Assembly (NCBI RefSeq): GCF_025452095.1
Contig: NZ_CP104877.1
Coordinates: forward strand, 2,480,001 to 2,544,000
Origin: Paenarthrobacter sp. JL.01a
GTDB taxonomy: Bacteria > Actinomycetota > Actinomycetes > Actinomycetales > Micrococcaceae
DNA length: 64,000 nt
Reading direction: 5' to 3'
In this document: positions 45,425 through 57,850 of the stretch, piece by piece
How the letters are laid out: every line of letters begins with the position of its first letter
How positions within the stretch are numbered: position 1 is the stretch's first letter
The notes under the pieces: generated by a model
Databases searched by the model: none
What the model saw: the letters and a program-made list of their open reading frames with translations, nothing else
What the model was told of the DNA's origin: nothing
Position numbers and translations under genes: made by a program

Positions 45425-45493
45425 TCAAGGAGCGGTCGGGTAAGCCTTCCAATTCATGCCGCGCATCGCGTCCAGCACAATCCCGATCTTCAC
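45425..45493 (-). CDS. Candidate leaderless 22-aa ORF upstream of the S1 gene
   Basis: GTG start, 22 codons, TGA stop. The predicted peptide begins (M)KIGIVLDAM and ends WKAYPTAP. Third codon positions are about 77% G/C, like real genes here. No Shine-Dalgarno; TAGACT (45500-45505) ends 6 nt before the GTG, the same geometry as other genes in this window. It could be a regulatory leader peptide for the S1 gene or an independent small protein. Coding status is inferred. Confidence 0.45.
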   Translation of the reverse strand: MKIGIVLDAMRGMNWKAYPTAP

Positions 45494-45672
45494 AACACAA
45501 GTCTAGAACGACGCGTCTGATTCGGGATCAGAGGGACTCCAGCCTTAGCAGCATGCCCTAGCCGGTCCGTTAGTACGGGATGGCACACTGAACATACGAG
45601 CAGAAAGTCTTCCCGTGAGCAGGCAGGCTTCGCCCCACTAAACCGCTGTGGGCTTGTGGCCCACCGGCGACT

Positions 45673-45701
45673 TTGGGCGCCTGTTTGGGACCGTCTAATA
45701 A
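45673..45701 (+). promoter_or_regulatory. Promoter of the DUF222-HNH gene
   Basis: TTGGGC (45673-45678), a 17-nt spacer and TAATAA (45696-45701). The start codon lies 28 bp further on with GTAGGA before it. Confidence 0.5.
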
Positions 45702-45729
45702 TGTCGGAGCCTGCTGGCAGAGTAGGAAC

Positions 45730-47097
45730 ATGGGACGCAAGCCGGAGAGACGAGTTGGTGCAGGGGCCAGCGCTGCCGTGGTGCCAACTCTTCCGGCGAG
45801 TACCGTGCCCGCGGACGTAGTGGCCGATCTCAATCCAGCCTCCGCCAGTCCCGGCACCATAAGCAGCGATCTGATTAACCAGCTGCGCGTACTGGAAGAT
45901 ATGAAGTCAGCCATATCGGGGTTGCAGGCCAAGATCACTGTGGCCTTCGACCTTGCCCAGCGCGCTGAGCAGGCCGAGGCGGGCGTGCCGCCTTCCGAAC
46001 GCGGCAAGGGCGTGGGAGCACAGGTGGCTCTCGCGCGGCGGGAATCCCCCACCCGTGGGTCCCGGCTGCTGGGGCTGGCGAAGGCATTGGTGACGGAGAT
46101 GCCACACACCATGGCCGCTGTGGATGCAGGACTGCTGAATGAGTGGCGGGCGACGCTGATCGTCAAGGAAACAGCGTGCCTGTCCGTGGAAGACCGGGCG
46201 GCGGTGGATGAAGAACTGGCCCCGGACACTGGAACGTTCGACGGCGCCGGGGACAAGTCCATCGTCGCCGCCGCGAAAGCCGCCGCCTACCGCCGTGATC
46301 CTCGTTCGGTAACTCAAAGGGCTGCACATGCCGCGAACGAGAGGACCGTAAGCCTCCGCCCGGCACCGGACACCATGACCATCTTGACCGCACTGCTTCC
46401 GGTTGCCCAAGGCGTCGCAGCCTACGCGGCGCTCACCCGCGCCGCTGACTCAGCCCGGTCACGTCCCGGAGGTGACAAACGAGGTCGAGGCCAGGTGATG
46501 GCCGACACCCTGGTTGAACGGATCACTGGTTCCTCCGACGGCTATACCGGAATAGACCTGCAACTGGTGATGACAGACCGCACCCTCCTGGCCGGCGACC
46601 CGGAGCCGGTGCGACTGACCGGTTACGGGGTTGTCCCGGCCGAGTGGGCCAGAAACCTTGTGACCAGAACGAAGGCCCACGGCGATCCCGGGAGTGACTT
46701 CAACGTTTGGCTTCGCCGCCTCTATACGGCACCCGGAACCGGAGAACTCCTCGCTACGGATTCCCGGTCCCGCTTCTTTCCGCCAGGAATGCGACGCTTC
46801 CTCGAAGTACGTGACAACTTGTGCCGCACACCGTACTGCGACGCACCTATCCGTCACATCGACCACATCATCCCCTGGCGCCACGGTGGGCCCACCTCGT
46901 TGGAGAACGCCGCAGGACTCTGCGAAGCCTGCAACCACACTAAGGAGAACCCAGGCTGGACCAGCAGAACAACTGCGGGCAGCATCGACACCCGGGCCAT
47001 TCATACTTTGGAGGTCCTGACCCCCACCGGGCACAGCTACCGCTCACAGGCTCGTGCCCTGCCGGGACACATTCCAGCAGTGGTAGATAGCTCCTGA
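45730..47097 (+). CDS. DUF222/HNH endonuclease domain protein (13E12-repeat family)
   Basis: 455 aa from the ATG at 45730. A long helical DUF222 region precedes a C-terminal HNH motif: [18 protein letters not shown], then [19 protein letters not shown], with the paired CxxC cysteines and the HIDHI histidines intact. Actinobacterial genomes often hold many copies of this family, which may behave as selfish or intron-like nucleases. The target is unknown. It converges on fbpC with a 5-bp gap. Confidence 0.9.
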   Translation: MGRKPERRVGAGASAAVVPTLPASTVPADVVADLNPASASPGTISSDLINQLRVLEDMKSAISGLQAKITVAFDLAQRAEQAEAGVPPSERGKGVGAQVALARRESPTRGSRLLGLAKALVTEMPHTMAAVDAGLLNEWRATLIVKETACLSVEDRAAVDEELAPDTGTFDGAGDKSIVAAAKAAAYRRDPRSVTQRAAHAANERTVSLRPAPDTMTILTALLPVAQGVAAYAALTRAADSARSRPGGDKRGRGQVMADTLVERITGSSDGYTGIDLQLVMTDRTLLAGDPEPVRLTGYGVVPAEWARNLVTRTKAHGDPGSDFNVWLRRLYTAPGTGELLATDSRSRFFPPGMRRFLEVRDNLCRTPYCDAPIRHIDHIIPWRHGGPTSLENAAGLCEACNHTKENPGWTSRTTAGSIDTRAIHTLEVLTPTGHSYRSQARALPGHIPAVVDSS

Positions 47098-47102
47098 GTT
47101 GT

Positions 47103-48269
47103 CTACTCCCCTACAGGGAAAGCCACTCCTTCACCCACCACGCGGAGGCAGAGTTCTGTTCCGGGTTTAGTTATCGAGGCATTCCAGTGCCGGATGGTGA
47201 TGATCTCGCCACCACCCGGGTAGCGGTGGCCATTGCCCTGTCCGGCACCATCGTGGGCCGTATAGGCATCGAGCTTGATACGGACCGTCGTTTCAGGGCC
47301 GAAGTAGTCTGTGTCAACAACGACGCCGCGGATCGGACCGTCCGGCGCGATCCTGATCTGCTCCGGGCGCAGCATCAGCTGTACCCTGCCCTGGGCCGGC
47401 GGGCGCCGTACTGCAATGCCTCCGAGGGAACACGTTGCGAGGGAACCCTCCATCCAGGCGTCAAGAATGACGGCCTCGCCCAGGAACTCCGCTGTCGCCC
47501 GGTCGGCCGGCCGGGTATATACGACGAACGGGTTGCCGATTTGAGCCAGCTTCCCTCCACGCATGATGGCTACTTGATCGGCGAAGGACAACGCCTCGGC
47601 CTGGTCGTGGGTGACCAGGATGGTGGTCACCCCGGCGGCGTTGAGGACCTTTGCTACGGCCCGACGGGTGGCAACCCTCAAACCGGCGTCAAGAGCAGAG
47701 AAGGGTTCATCGAGAAGCATCAGCTCCGGTTCGCGGGCAAGCGCACGGGCCAAAGCAACGCGCTGCTGCTGCCCGCCCGAAAGCTGGTGCGGCCGCCGCT
47801 TGGCCATGGCCGGGTCCAAGGAGACCATCTCCAGGAGCTCTTCCACGCGTGCCTTCACGGCTCGGCGACCGCCGTCGAGCTTTCCGGCGTCCAACCCGAA
47901 GGCGACGTTCTGGCCGACAGTCAGGTGCGGAAACAATGCACCATCCTGGGCAACGTAACCAACCTGGCGTTTATGCGCGGGGACCTGGACACCGTCGCCC
48001 GCAACCGGAACGCCGTTCATGCTGATGGATCCGGTATTCGGGTGTTCAAAACCGGCGATAAGGCGGAGCAGGGTGGTCTTGCCGGAACCCGACGGCCCGA
48101 CGATGGCCGTGGTGCCGCCCCGGGCGACCGAGAGGTTGACGCCCTTGAGCACTGCCTGGGCCCCGAAGTTCTTGGTGACCTCGGAAATGTCCAGGTGCGA
48201 GTTCGTGGTCGGCGCGACGGAAGGGGCCACGCGCGGAGACGGGAGTCTGGAAGGGGCTTGTTCTGTCAC
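47103..48269 (-). CDS. fbpC: Iron(III) ABC transporter ATP-binding protein
   Basis: 388 aa from the GTG at 48267-48269, which overlaps the permease stop (GTGA); the frame continues far upstream only as a shadow of the permease. Walker [10 protein letters not shown], signature [15 protein letters not shown], Walker [13 protein letters not shown], then a C-terminal TOBE-type domain ([12 protein letters not shown]). Energises ferric iron uptake with FbpA and FbpB. The first 25 residues are a Pro/Ser-rich extension. Confidence 0.92.
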   Translation of the reverse strand: MTEQAPSRLPSPRVAPSVAPTTNSHLDISEVTKNFGAQAVLKGVNLSVARGGTTAIVGPSGSGKTTLLRLIAGFEHPNTGSISMNGVPVAGDGVQVPAHKRQVGYVAQDGALFPHLTVGQNVAFGLDAGKLDGGRRAVKARVEELLEMVSLDPAMAKRRPHQLSGGQQQRVALARALAREPELMLLDEPFSALDAGLRVATRRAVAKVLNAAGVTTILVTHDQAEALSFADQVAIMRGGKLAQIGNPFVVYTRPADRATAEFLGEAVILDAWMEGSLATCSLGGIAVRRPPAQGRVQLMLRPEQIRIAPDGPIRGVVVDTDYFGPETTVRIKLDAYTAHDGAGQGNGHRYPGGGEIITIRHWNASITKPGTELCLRVVGEGVAFPVGE

Positions 48270-49864
48270 TGTCCGGCTACTTTCTTGGACTGTTGGAAAA
48301 GCAGGTAGGTCATCGGCGCCGAGAGCAGGATCATCAACAGGGCATAAGGCGCCGCCCCGGTGTAGTCGATTTCGCTGCTCTTGCTCCAGAACTCCGTTGC
48401 CAAAGTGCGGGTGCCGTTGGGGGAAAGGAGCAACGTGGCTGTGAGTTCGTTGACGATTGCAAGGAAGACCAGAGCGGCCCCACCGGCTGCAGCCGGGGCC
48501 GTTAGCCGCATAGTCACGCGGAAGAATGACACGAAGGGGGTCTTTCCTAAAGATTGCGCGGCTTCGTCGAGTTCCTTGGGAGCCTGGGCCAAGCCGGAAC
48601 GGAGGTTGACCAAGGCGCGGGGAAGGAACAGCAGCACGTACGCGGCGATCAAGACTCCGGCGGTCTGGTAAACACCGGGCACCACCCGGATACTGACCGT
48701 CACGAAGGCCAGTCCCACCACAATGCCGGGCAGGGAACTCGTAACGTAGTTGGACAGTTCCAGCAGCTTGCTGAACCAACTCGGGTGGCGGACAGCGAGG
48801 TAAGCCATGGGGAAAGCCACGACGATGGTTACTGCCGCTCCAATGGCCCCGTAAATGAGGGTCTGAAGGAGTGCAGGCATGAATTCCTCGGCCGCCCAAA
48901 TCTCTGTCCCACCTGCGATCACCCATTTCAGGACGAACCACAGCGGCAAGCCGAACGCCAAGGCAGTCAGGGCCAGAAGACCCAATTGGGCCGGCAACTG
49001 ATAGCGTCCCAGCGGCAACTGGGTTGTCTTTCCCTGCGCACCGGATCCGACACGGGCATATCGGGCTGTACCGCGGCTTTTCACTTCGGCAAGGAGCAGG
49101 AAAAGGCAAAGAACAACGAGGACGCTGGCCAGCATATTGCCGGCGGTGCCGTTAAAGGTCGACTGGAATTGGACCATGATCGCCGTCGTGAAGGTATCGA
49201 AGCGGATCATGGCGAAGGCGCCGTATTCAGCCAGGAGGTGGAGACCGACGAGCAAGGCTCCACCGGTCATCGCGATGCGCAGCTGGGGCAATACGACCCG
49301 GAAGAAGACTGCCCACGGACCCAGGCCAAGGGAAGCAGCGGACTGCTCAATGGCCGGGTCCAAGCGGCCGAGCGTTGCCGCTGCCGGTATGTAAACAAGC
49401 GGGAAGTAGGAAAGAGTGGAAATCAAGACACCGGACCAGAGGCCCTCAAGTGAGGGAACAGCCGAAACCCAGGAATAACTGTTGACGAAGGCCGGGATCG
49501 CCAACGGAGCGGCCAGGGCAACTGCCCACCAGCGGCGCCCCCGAAGTGTTGTCCGCTCGACCAGCCAAGCACCACCCACACCAAGCAGCAGGCACAGTGG
49601 GATGGTGATAACGGTCAGCAAAACAGTATTGAGCAGAAGCTCGCCAACACGCGGGCGGACGATGAGTTCGACGGCGGTTTCCCAGCCGGTCGTGACGGTC
49701 ATGTAGATGACATAGCCCAGTGGCAGAAGCGAAAACAGCGCGATCAGCACTGCCAGCAGGGAGACAGTGGAAACGCCGAAAGGCGGGCGGGGGCGTTTGC
49801 CCCTGCCCGCCGTCGTCGTGCTTTCCGCGCCCTGTGGCCGGGAAGCCGATAGGTCAGTACTCAC
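48266..49864 (-). CDS. fbpB: Iron(III) ABC transporter permease (fused two-domain)
   Basis: 532 aa, GTG start 4 bases after fbpA. About twelve transmembrane helices in two homologous halves, each with an EAA-type loop ([21 protein letters not shown] and [21 protein letters not shown], given here as the coupling segments that contact FbpC). This fused arrangement is typical of the FbpB/SfuB/HitB permeases. Confidence 0.93.
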   Translation of the reverse strand: MSTDLSASRPQGAESTTTAGRGKRPRPPFGVSTVSLLAVLIALFSLLPLGYVIYMTVTTGWETAVELIVRPRVGELLLNTVLLTVITIPLCLLLGVGGAWLVERTTLRGRRWWAVALAAPLAIPAFVNSYSWVSAVPSLEGLWSGVLISTLSYFPLVYIPAAATLGRLDPAIEQSAASLGLGPWAVFFRVVLPQLRIAMTGGALLVGLHLLAEYGAFAMIRFDTFTTAIMVQFQSTFNGTAGNMLASVLVVLCLFLLLAEVKSRGTARYARVGSGAQGKTTQLPLGRYQLPAQLGLLALTALAFGLPLWFVLKWVIAGGTEIWAAEEFMPALLQTLIYGAIGAAVTIVVAFPMAYLAVRHPSWFSKLLELSNYVTSSLPGIVVGLAFVTVSIRVVPGVYQTAGVLIAAYVLLFLPRALVNLRSGLAQAPKELDEAAQSLGKTPFVSFFRVTMRLTAPAAAGGAALVFLAIVNELTATLLLSPNGTRTLATEFWSKSSEIDYTGAAPYALLMILLSAPMTYLLFQQSKKVAGQ

Positions 49865-49868
49865 AGAA

Positions 49869-50921
49869 CTAGAGGAGTCCTGCCTTGGTCATCAGTTCGG
49901 TGACCTTGGCGGAGTTGAGCTTTGCCGGGTCCACGGTGGGAGCCTGCAGTTCCTTGATCGGAACGAGCTTGGCGTTGGCATCAACCTGCGACGCGATGGC
50001 GTACTCGAAGGACGTGCCGTTCTTCAGTACTTCCTGGCCCTTCTTGCCCGTGATGAACTTCAGGAAAGCCTGGGCGTCTGCTGCGTGCTTGGAGGACTTC
50101 AGGACACCGCCGCCGGAGACGGACAGGAATGCGCCCGGATCCTGGTTCTTGAAGTAGTACGGCGTGACGTTCTTGGAGTTCTCGCCGGTCTTCGCCTGGT
50201 CACCGTAGTAGTAGTAGTGGTAGATCAGCGCGCCATCCACTTCGCCCGCGTTGACGGCCTTCATGGCGGTGCTGTTGCCCTTGTAGGCCTTGAAGTTTTC
50301 CTTCATGCCCTTGAGCCACTCCTCGGCGGCCGCTTCGCCCTTGAGTTCAAGAAGCGCTGCAACGATTGCCTGGAAGTCGGCACCGGAGGGCGAAGCTGCC
50401 CACTTGCCCTTCCACTCAGGCTTTGCCAGATCCAGCATGGACTTGGGGAGCTTGTCATCGCTGATCTTGTTCTTGTCGTAAACAAAAACGGTGGAGCGTG
50501 CCGCGATGCCGGTCCACTTGCCCGTGGACGGGCGGAACTCGGCGGGGACCTGGTCCAGGGTTGCCTTGTCAACGTCCGCGAAGAGGCCCGCGTTCTCTAC
50601 CTGCGCCATTGCTGGAGAGTTCTCGGTCAGGAACACGTCAGCCGGTGAAGCCTGGCCTTCCTGGACAATCTGGTTGGACAGTTCGGTGTCCGAGCCCTGG
50701 CGGATGGTGACCTTAATGCCGGTCTCCTTGGTGAAGGCGTCCACCCATTCCTTGGTCAGGGTGTCGTGCTGGGCGTTGTAAACCGTGATTTCACCGGAAC
50801 CCGAACCTGCGGAAGCGGAGGCATCAGAGGCGCTGCCGGCGTTGGAGCCGCATGCGGTGAGGCCGAGTGCTGCGGTCGCCGCGAGGGCGATTCCGGCCAG
50901 CGCTTTCTTGGGGATGTTCAT
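49869..50921 (-). CDS. fbpA: Iron(III) ABC transporter substrate-binding lipoprotein
   Basis: 350 aa. A signal peptide with lipobox LTAC at residues about 21-24, a Ser/Ala/Gly linker, then a class II ferric-binding fold: ITVYNAQHD near the start and [12 protein letters not shown] around residue 235, whose tyrosines are the expected Fe(III) ligands. First gene of the operon; a DtxR/IdeR-like box covers its promoter, so expression should rise when iron is scarce. Confidence 0.94.
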   Translation of the reverse strand: MNIPKKALAGIALAATAALGLTACGSNAGSASDASASAGSGSGEITVYNAQHDTLTKEWVDAFTKETGIKVTIRQGSDTELSNQIVQEGQASPADVFLTENSPAMAQVENAGLFADVDKATLDQVPAEFRPSTGKWTGIAARSTVFVYDKNKISDDKLPKSMLDLAKPEWKGKWAASPSGADFQAIVAALLELKGEAAAEEWLKGMKENFKAYKGNSTAMKAVNAGEVDGALIYHYYYYGDQAKTGENSKNVTPYYFKNQDPGAFLSVSGGGVLKSSKHAADAQAFLKFITGKKGQEVLKNGTSFEYAIASQVDANAKLVPIKELQAPTVDPAKLNSAKVTELMTKAGLL

Positions 50922-51005
50922 GGAGGGCTTCTTTCTTCGAACAAAAACTCTTGGGGACCTTCGTCCGTGCAGGCCTGGGTGTTGGGAAGGCTTGCTTCTG
51001 TAAGA

Positions 51006-51024
51006 GTAGGTAAGGCTTGCCTAC
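51006..51024 (-). promoter_or_regulatory. DtxR/IdeR-like iron box at the fbpABC promoter
   Basis: GTAGGTAAGGCTTGCCTAC matches 14 of 19 bases of the DtxR/IdeR consensus and is itself nearly palindromic. It overlaps a possible promoter on the minus strand (TTGAGC at 51032-51037, 18-nt spacer, TTACCT at 51008-51013), 85 bp before fbpA. Confidence 0.7.
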
Positions 51025-51133
51025 ACGCAAAGCTCAATCAGCCAATAGTGACAAGGATCACGATAATTACGCAAATCGTGCGTGACGTAATAGCGAAGCC
51101 TTGACAGTTGAATGGATCCCTTAAAAGCAAAAA

Positions 51134-51168
51134 CCCGGGATTAGCTGCATAACGCAGCCGATCCCGGG
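51134..51168 (-). terminator. Rho-independent terminator of the nrdHIEF operon
   Basis: A 15-bp stem with one mismatch and one wobble (arms 51134-51148 and 51154-51168), followed on the minus strand by TTTTTGCTTTT. It starts 26 bases past the nrdF stop. Confidence 0.88.
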
Positions 51169-51193
51169 CTGGAGTCCGATCAATCCGACGGAC

Positions 51194-54443
<3,250 letters not shown>

Positions 54444-54946
54444 AACTCTTCCAATCCTTGATTCACTCGGTCTACGTCTTCGGGAGTTCCCATGAGTTCG
54501 AACCGATAGAGGTGCGGAACTTTGCACTTGACGGAGACAATGTCTCCGGCTGCGCAGTAGTTGTCCGCGAAGTTTGTGTTCCCGGCCCCAATAACACCGC
54601 GGATCAGTTCCCTGTTCCGGGGATCGTTCAGAAACCTGATGACCTGCTTGGGCACTGAGCCTTCACCGTTGGTACCTCCATAGGTGGGAAGTACCAGGAC
54701 GAAGGGCTCAAGTGCTTGAAGCGGAGGCTCCTGGGAATAGAGCGGGATGCGCGCTGCGTCCCTGCCCAGTTTCTGGACGAATCTTTTGGTGTTTTCGGAT
54801 GTCGAGGAAAAGTAGATGAGGTGACTCCTGGTGGTGACAGCTTCCGTCACATCAGGTGCGGTTGCCGCTGCCAGCGGTGCCATGGGAGTCACCTCGACTA
54901 CATAGGGATTCTTTGCGTGCTGTGGTGGCGAAGTTCGAATTGAAAC

Positions 54947-55189
54947 TTAGGCCACGGAAGAAGCGGCCTGGGCCAGCTCTTCGATCTTGTCCGGACGGAA
55001 GCCTGACCAGTGGTCCTGCTCGGTCACGACAACCGGAGCCTGCATGTAGCCCAGTGCCTTGAGGCGCTCAAGGGCCTCGGCGTCCTGGGAGATGTCGACA
55101 CTCTGGTAGGCAATGCCCTTCTTGTCGAGCGCCCGGTAGGTTGCGTTGCACTGAACACAGGCCGGCTTCGTGTAAACCGTTACGGTCAT
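54947..55189 (-). CDS. nrdH: Glutaredoxin-like NrdH-redoxin
   Basis: 80 aa. Thioredoxin fold with active site KPACVQCNAT (C11, C14), the cis-Pro loop APVVV and the NrdH signature WSGFRPDKI. Electron donor for NrdE, itself reduced by thioredoxin reductase. ATG with an AGGG just upstream. First gene of the operon after a long regulatory region. Confidence 0.96.
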   Translation of the reverse strand: MTVTVYTKPACVQCNATYRALDKKGIAYQSVDISQDAEALERLKALGYMQAPVVVTEQDHWSGFRPDKIEELAQAASSVA

Positions 55190-55344
55190 GATCCCTGTCC
55201 CCTAAGTTGAAGTCTGGTTCTCTTCGTATCTGGCGGGCTCAACCGGAACTAACTGCTGCATCCGATACCGGCCCGCAGGCTGCCGTGACAGCCAACACGC
55301 TCTTATTTAGTCTTGCGCTGGTTTCCCGCTCAATCCGTAAATCG

Positions 55345-55360
55345 ATACTACATGTAGTGC
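55345..55360. promoter_or_regulatory. NrdR box 1
   Basis: ATACTACATGTAGTGC matches 12 of 16 positions of the NrdR consensus ACACWATATATWGTGT, including the CTA/TAG core. Upstream of nrdHIEF. Confidence 0.7.
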
Positions 55361-55376
55361 AAGCACCTCGCCGGAA

Positions 55377-55392
55377 CCCCAAGATGATGTAT
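55377..55392. promoter_or_regulatory. NrdR box 2
   Basis: CCCCAAGATGATGTAT, 10 of 16 matches. Weaker alone, but its centre is 32 bp (three helical turns) from that of box 1, which is the spacing known for paired NrdR sites. Confidence 0.55.
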
Positions 55393-55418
55393 TACAAGTA
55401 TGTCATTCAATCCACTGA

Positions 55419-55504
55419 TCGTCCACAGGGCAAGGGCTTCAAAATGTCCGTGATTACGCCAAACTGAGAGATGTCATCCACACCCTGTGGACTACTTAGC
55501 CACA
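55419..55504. promoter_or_regulatory. Cluster of four near-consensus DnaA boxes
   Basis: TCGTCCACA (55419-55427), TCATCCACA (55474-55482), TAGTCCACA on the minus strand (55486-55494) and TTAGCCACA (55496-55504) each differ by one base from TT(A/G)TCCACA. The second and third form an inverted repeat with a 3-nt centre. DnaA control of ribonucleotide reductase is established in E. coli; here it is inferred. Confidence 0.45.
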
Positions 55505-55548
55505 TTTAATCTTCAGCGTGTCGCCGTCCTACGGCGTGTCGTGACACT

Positions 55549-55579
55549 TTGAAAATGTGGCGTGGCGAACAGCTAAAAT
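55549..55579 (+). promoter_or_regulatory. Promoter of the LysR gene
   Basis: TTGAAA (55549-55554), a 19-nt spacer and TAAAAT (55574-55579) ending 6 nt before the ATG. Leaderless arrangement. Confidence 0.6.
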
Positions 55580-55585
55580 CTGCTG

Positions 55586-56551
55586 ATGGTCAACCTTCTC
55601 CACCTCAGGACGCTGATGGAGGTAACCCGGCTGGGTTCCTTCGCTGCGGCCGCCGCCCAACTGGGCTACACAGCCTCGGCAGTCTCCCAGCAGATGGCAG
55701 CACTGGAACGCGACACCGGCGTCGAACTCTTCCAGCGCTCGGCACGAAGCGTGGTTCCCACCGAAGCCGCAGTGACCATGACCCGGCACGCTTCGAAGGT
55801 ACTGACCGACGTCGAAGCCCTCATGGCGGCTGCCTCCAGGACCAACGACTCCCCCGCCCAGGAACTGCGCCTTGGCATCTTCCCCAGCCTGGCCACGTAC
55901 GTACTGCCGGAGATCCTCAGGAATGAACGGTGGAACGGACTTGGCATCGAGCTGAGGGTCTCGGTGGCTGAGCCCGCCCAAACCATCCAGGGACTGCGCA
56001 GCGGTGGAGAACTGGACGTTGCGCTGGTCTACCAGGTAGGGCAATCGGGATTGGCGTGGCCGCACTCGCTGGAGCGGCAATGGATCGGCGACGACGACTT
56101 CCGGGTGGTCTTGCCGGCGTCGTGGAAAATACGCGAAGACGCCGAAATCGAGGCCGCGCATCTGTCCGACATGCCCTGGATCGTGCACCATCCCGGCACC
56201 AGTGATGCCCTGGTGATCGAACGCCTGTTTGCCAGCTGCAACCTTCACCCCAGGGTGGTGGCCTACAGTGACGACTTCCACGCCAGCCTCGAGATGACAG
56301 CCGCCGGACTTGGTGCCTCGCTGGTACCCGAACTCGCGCTGCGGAACCGGCCGCCCGGCGTCGTGGTGCTGGACGTTCCGGACATCCGGCTGGCGCGGAA
56401 CGTGTTTGCGTTGCTGATCAACGAAAAGCGGACCGCCCAAGTGCAGCTCTTCACCCAGCTGCTGGCCGACACCCTCCGCGGCACTGCCGACAAGAGTGGC
56501 CTCCACCCGCTGAAAACCGCCCCTGCCAAAGGTCAACAGCGGCGCAGGTGA
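55586..56551 (+). CDS. LysR-family transcriptional regulator
   Basis: 321 aa. N-terminal winged helix (residues about 1-60): LLHLRTLMEVTRLGSFAAAA and GYTASAVSQQMAALERD. The C-terminal periplasmic-binding-like effector domain runs to about residue 295; the tail is basic. No Shine-Dalgarno; leaderless start after TAAAAT. LysR proteins often control a divergent gene, which here would be nrdHIEF some 400 bp away, but nothing else supports that. Confidence 0.93.
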   Translation: MVNLLHLRTLMEVTRLGSFAAAAAQLGYTASAVSQQMAALERDTGVELFQRSARSVVPTEAAVTMTRHASKVLTDVEALMAAASRTNDSPAQELRLGIFPSLATYVLPEILRNERWNGLGIELRVSVAEPAQTIQGLRSGGELDVALVYQVGQSGLAWPHSLERQWIGDDDFRVVLPASWKIREDAEIEAAHLSDMPWIVHHPGTSDALVIERLFASCNLHPRVVAYSDDFHASLEMTAAGLGASLVPELALRNRPPGVVVLDVPDIRLARNVFALLINEKRTAQVQLFTQLLADTLRGTADKSGLHPLKTAPAKGQQRRR

Positions 56552-56589
56552 AATCTCCCGAATTGCTGGAACCCGCTGGATGTAGGGGT

Positions 56590-56595
56590 TAGATT
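56590..56595 (+). promoter_or_regulatory. -10 hexamer of the DUF2004 gene
   Basis: TAGATT ends 6 nt before the ATG at 56602; no Shine-Dalgarno. Confidence 0.5.
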
Positions 56596-56601
56596 GATCA
56601 C

Positions 56602-57105
56602 ATGGGCAAGGTAGCGAGCAAACATTTTGGGGAGATAGAGCTCAATCACGGGCGTGAACATTGCTTTGTCGCAAGACATGAACTCGGCGGCAACCAGCTT
56701 GAACTGGACTTGAATGTCGCCGCGCACGACCACTTTGATGAAGCAGCGCTCCACAAGGTGGACTACCGCTTGCGCTTCCTGCCCGAGCTGGTGGACCAGG
56801 TCCGGGAAATGATCGCCGATGAACTGGACCAGGACGGCACCAACCCGCAGCAGTTCCTGCATTTCCACTGCTCGCAGCTCAAGGAAGAACAGCTCGAATC
56901 CGTTTTCGGTGTCCGCGACAAAGACCAGCTCACCAACGACGTCTTCCTCAAAGCCCTCAAACTCGGCCACGTAGCCATCTACCCCGGGCAGCCGGAACGC
57001 TACTTCGTCCTCGACTTCACCCTCGGCTCCCACTTCACGGACGAACTGCTGGTGGCAGCCGCCGATGAAGACGGCGTGGTGGATGACGAAATTCTGTGGG
57101 AGTAG
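56602..57105 (+). CDS. DUF2004-like protein
   Basis: 167 aa, acidic and soluble. GQPERYFVLDFTLGSHFTDELLV, KHFGEIELNHG and a helical middle (VDQVREMIADELDQDG) are reminiscent of DUF2004 proteins, whose function is unknown; some relatives lie in toxin-immunity contexts, but no toxin is seen here. Convergent with the TPR gene of the MoxR operon, 49 bp apart without a clear hairpin. Confidence 0.7.
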   Translation: MGKVASKHFGEIELNHGREHCFVARHELGGNQLELDLNVAAHDHFDEAALHKVDYRLRFLPELVDQVREMIADELDQDGTNPQQFLHFHCSQLKEEQLESVFGVRDKDQLTNDVFLKALKLGHVAIYPGQPERYFVLDFTLGSHFTDELLVAAADEDGVVDDEILWE

Positions 57106-57154
57106 CACCACCTGCTTAAAGCACGACGACGGCCGGTCATCTTCGGGGGCGGGT

Positions 57155-57850
57155 TCACCACGGCTTCTCCACTCCTGTGCGCTCATCCGGTCCGCGCAGA
57201 TATTCGTCACGCTCCTGGCCTTCGCCTCGCTCAATTCGGGACTTCCGCGCACTCTCTTCCAACTGCTGGAGTTGGGTATCAGGCGGGGTCGTGGGCGACT
57301 GCGGGGAACTATCCGGCTTCGCCTCGTTCCGGGACTGTTTACCCCTGAGCCGGTCCTTGGCAGCATCGAGGGTCTCCCCCTCACCCGCCGCATTCGCCGG
57401 ACCAGGCTCATGACACTGGCTGGATGCCGCTTCGATGACGGCGAGCGCCTCCCCGACCAGCCGGTCCTTGGCCTCGGACTCTTCCGCGGAGTCTGCAAGC
57501 TTCTCGATGGTGAGCGCCAGGTTCACCCGGACTTTGCACTCGTCCGTCCCGGGTCCACTTTTCAGGGCCACCTCGAACTCTGTGCGCGCCGCGGTAAAGT
57601 CTCCGGCCAGGACCGCTGCGTCCCCGGACGCGAACGGGGCTTTGTGGGGCTCCAGGACATTGGCTACGCCCAGCCACGTCGCCGCCTGTGCAACGGCTTC
57701 ACGGTTTCCTGCCGCAAAGCCGCCCTCGGCGGTCCCTCCGAGAATGCCCACGCTTAGGAGCTTTGCGGCGGCTGCGAGCGCCAGGACGGCAACGGGCGCC
57801 GACCAGAGAGCAAGGCGACGGCGTCGCCGTCGTGCGTTTGAGGCGGTCAT
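57155..57850 (-). CDS. TPR-like membrane-anchored protein of the MoxR operon
   Basis: 231 aa. An Arg-rich start and one transmembrane helix (about residues 15-35), then a helical TPR-like part (GDAAVLAGDFTAARTEFEVALK) and a disordered Glu/Arg/Ser/Pro-rich C-terminus. It corresponds in position to BatC/BatE-type proteins of Bat operons. It overlaps the vWA gene by 4 bases and is the last gene of the operon. Confidence 0.75.
   Translation of the reverse strand: MTASNARRRRRRLALWSAPVAVLALAAAAKLLSVGILGGTAEGGFAAGNREAVAQAATWLGVANVLEPHKAPFASGDAAVLAGDFTAARTEFEVALKSGPGTDECKVRVNLALTIEKLADSAEESEAKDRLVGEALAVIEAASSQCHEPGPANAAGEGETLDAAKDRLRGKQSRNEAKPDSSPQSPTTPPDTQLQQLEESARKSRIERGEGQERDEYLRGPDERTGVEKPW

Larger units (their letters stand above)
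45380..45729. other. 350-bp spacer between the S1 gene and the DUF222-HNH gene
   Basis: No gene in the usual sense. It holds the S1 ribosome binding site, a short leaderless ORF (45425-45493) with its -10 hexamer (TAGACT, 45500-45505, minus strand), a small hairpin (GTGGGC/GCCCAC, 45648-45664) and the promoter of the DUF222-HNH gene. Between about 45510 and 45640 I see nothing I can name. Confidence 0.7.
55190..55585. other. 396-bp regulatory region between nrdH and the LysR gene
   Basis: More AT-rich than its surroundings, and no credible gene. From left to right: a possible nrdH promoter on the minus strand (TTGAGC 55328-55333, TAAATA 55304-55309, 18-nt spacer), two NrdR boxes, a cluster of near-consensus DnaA boxes, and the LysR promoter. 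Confidence 0.75.

Noticed and set aside
48270-49109. Upstream extension of the fbpC frame
   Set aside because: It runs through fbpB in another frame; the real fbpC start is the GTG overlapping the fbpB stop.
55207-55467. 86-codon frame between nrdH and the LysR gene
   Set aside because: Lies across the NrdR and DnaA-like boxes, has no ribosome binding site or leaderless promoter, and its codon use is unlike neighbouring genes.
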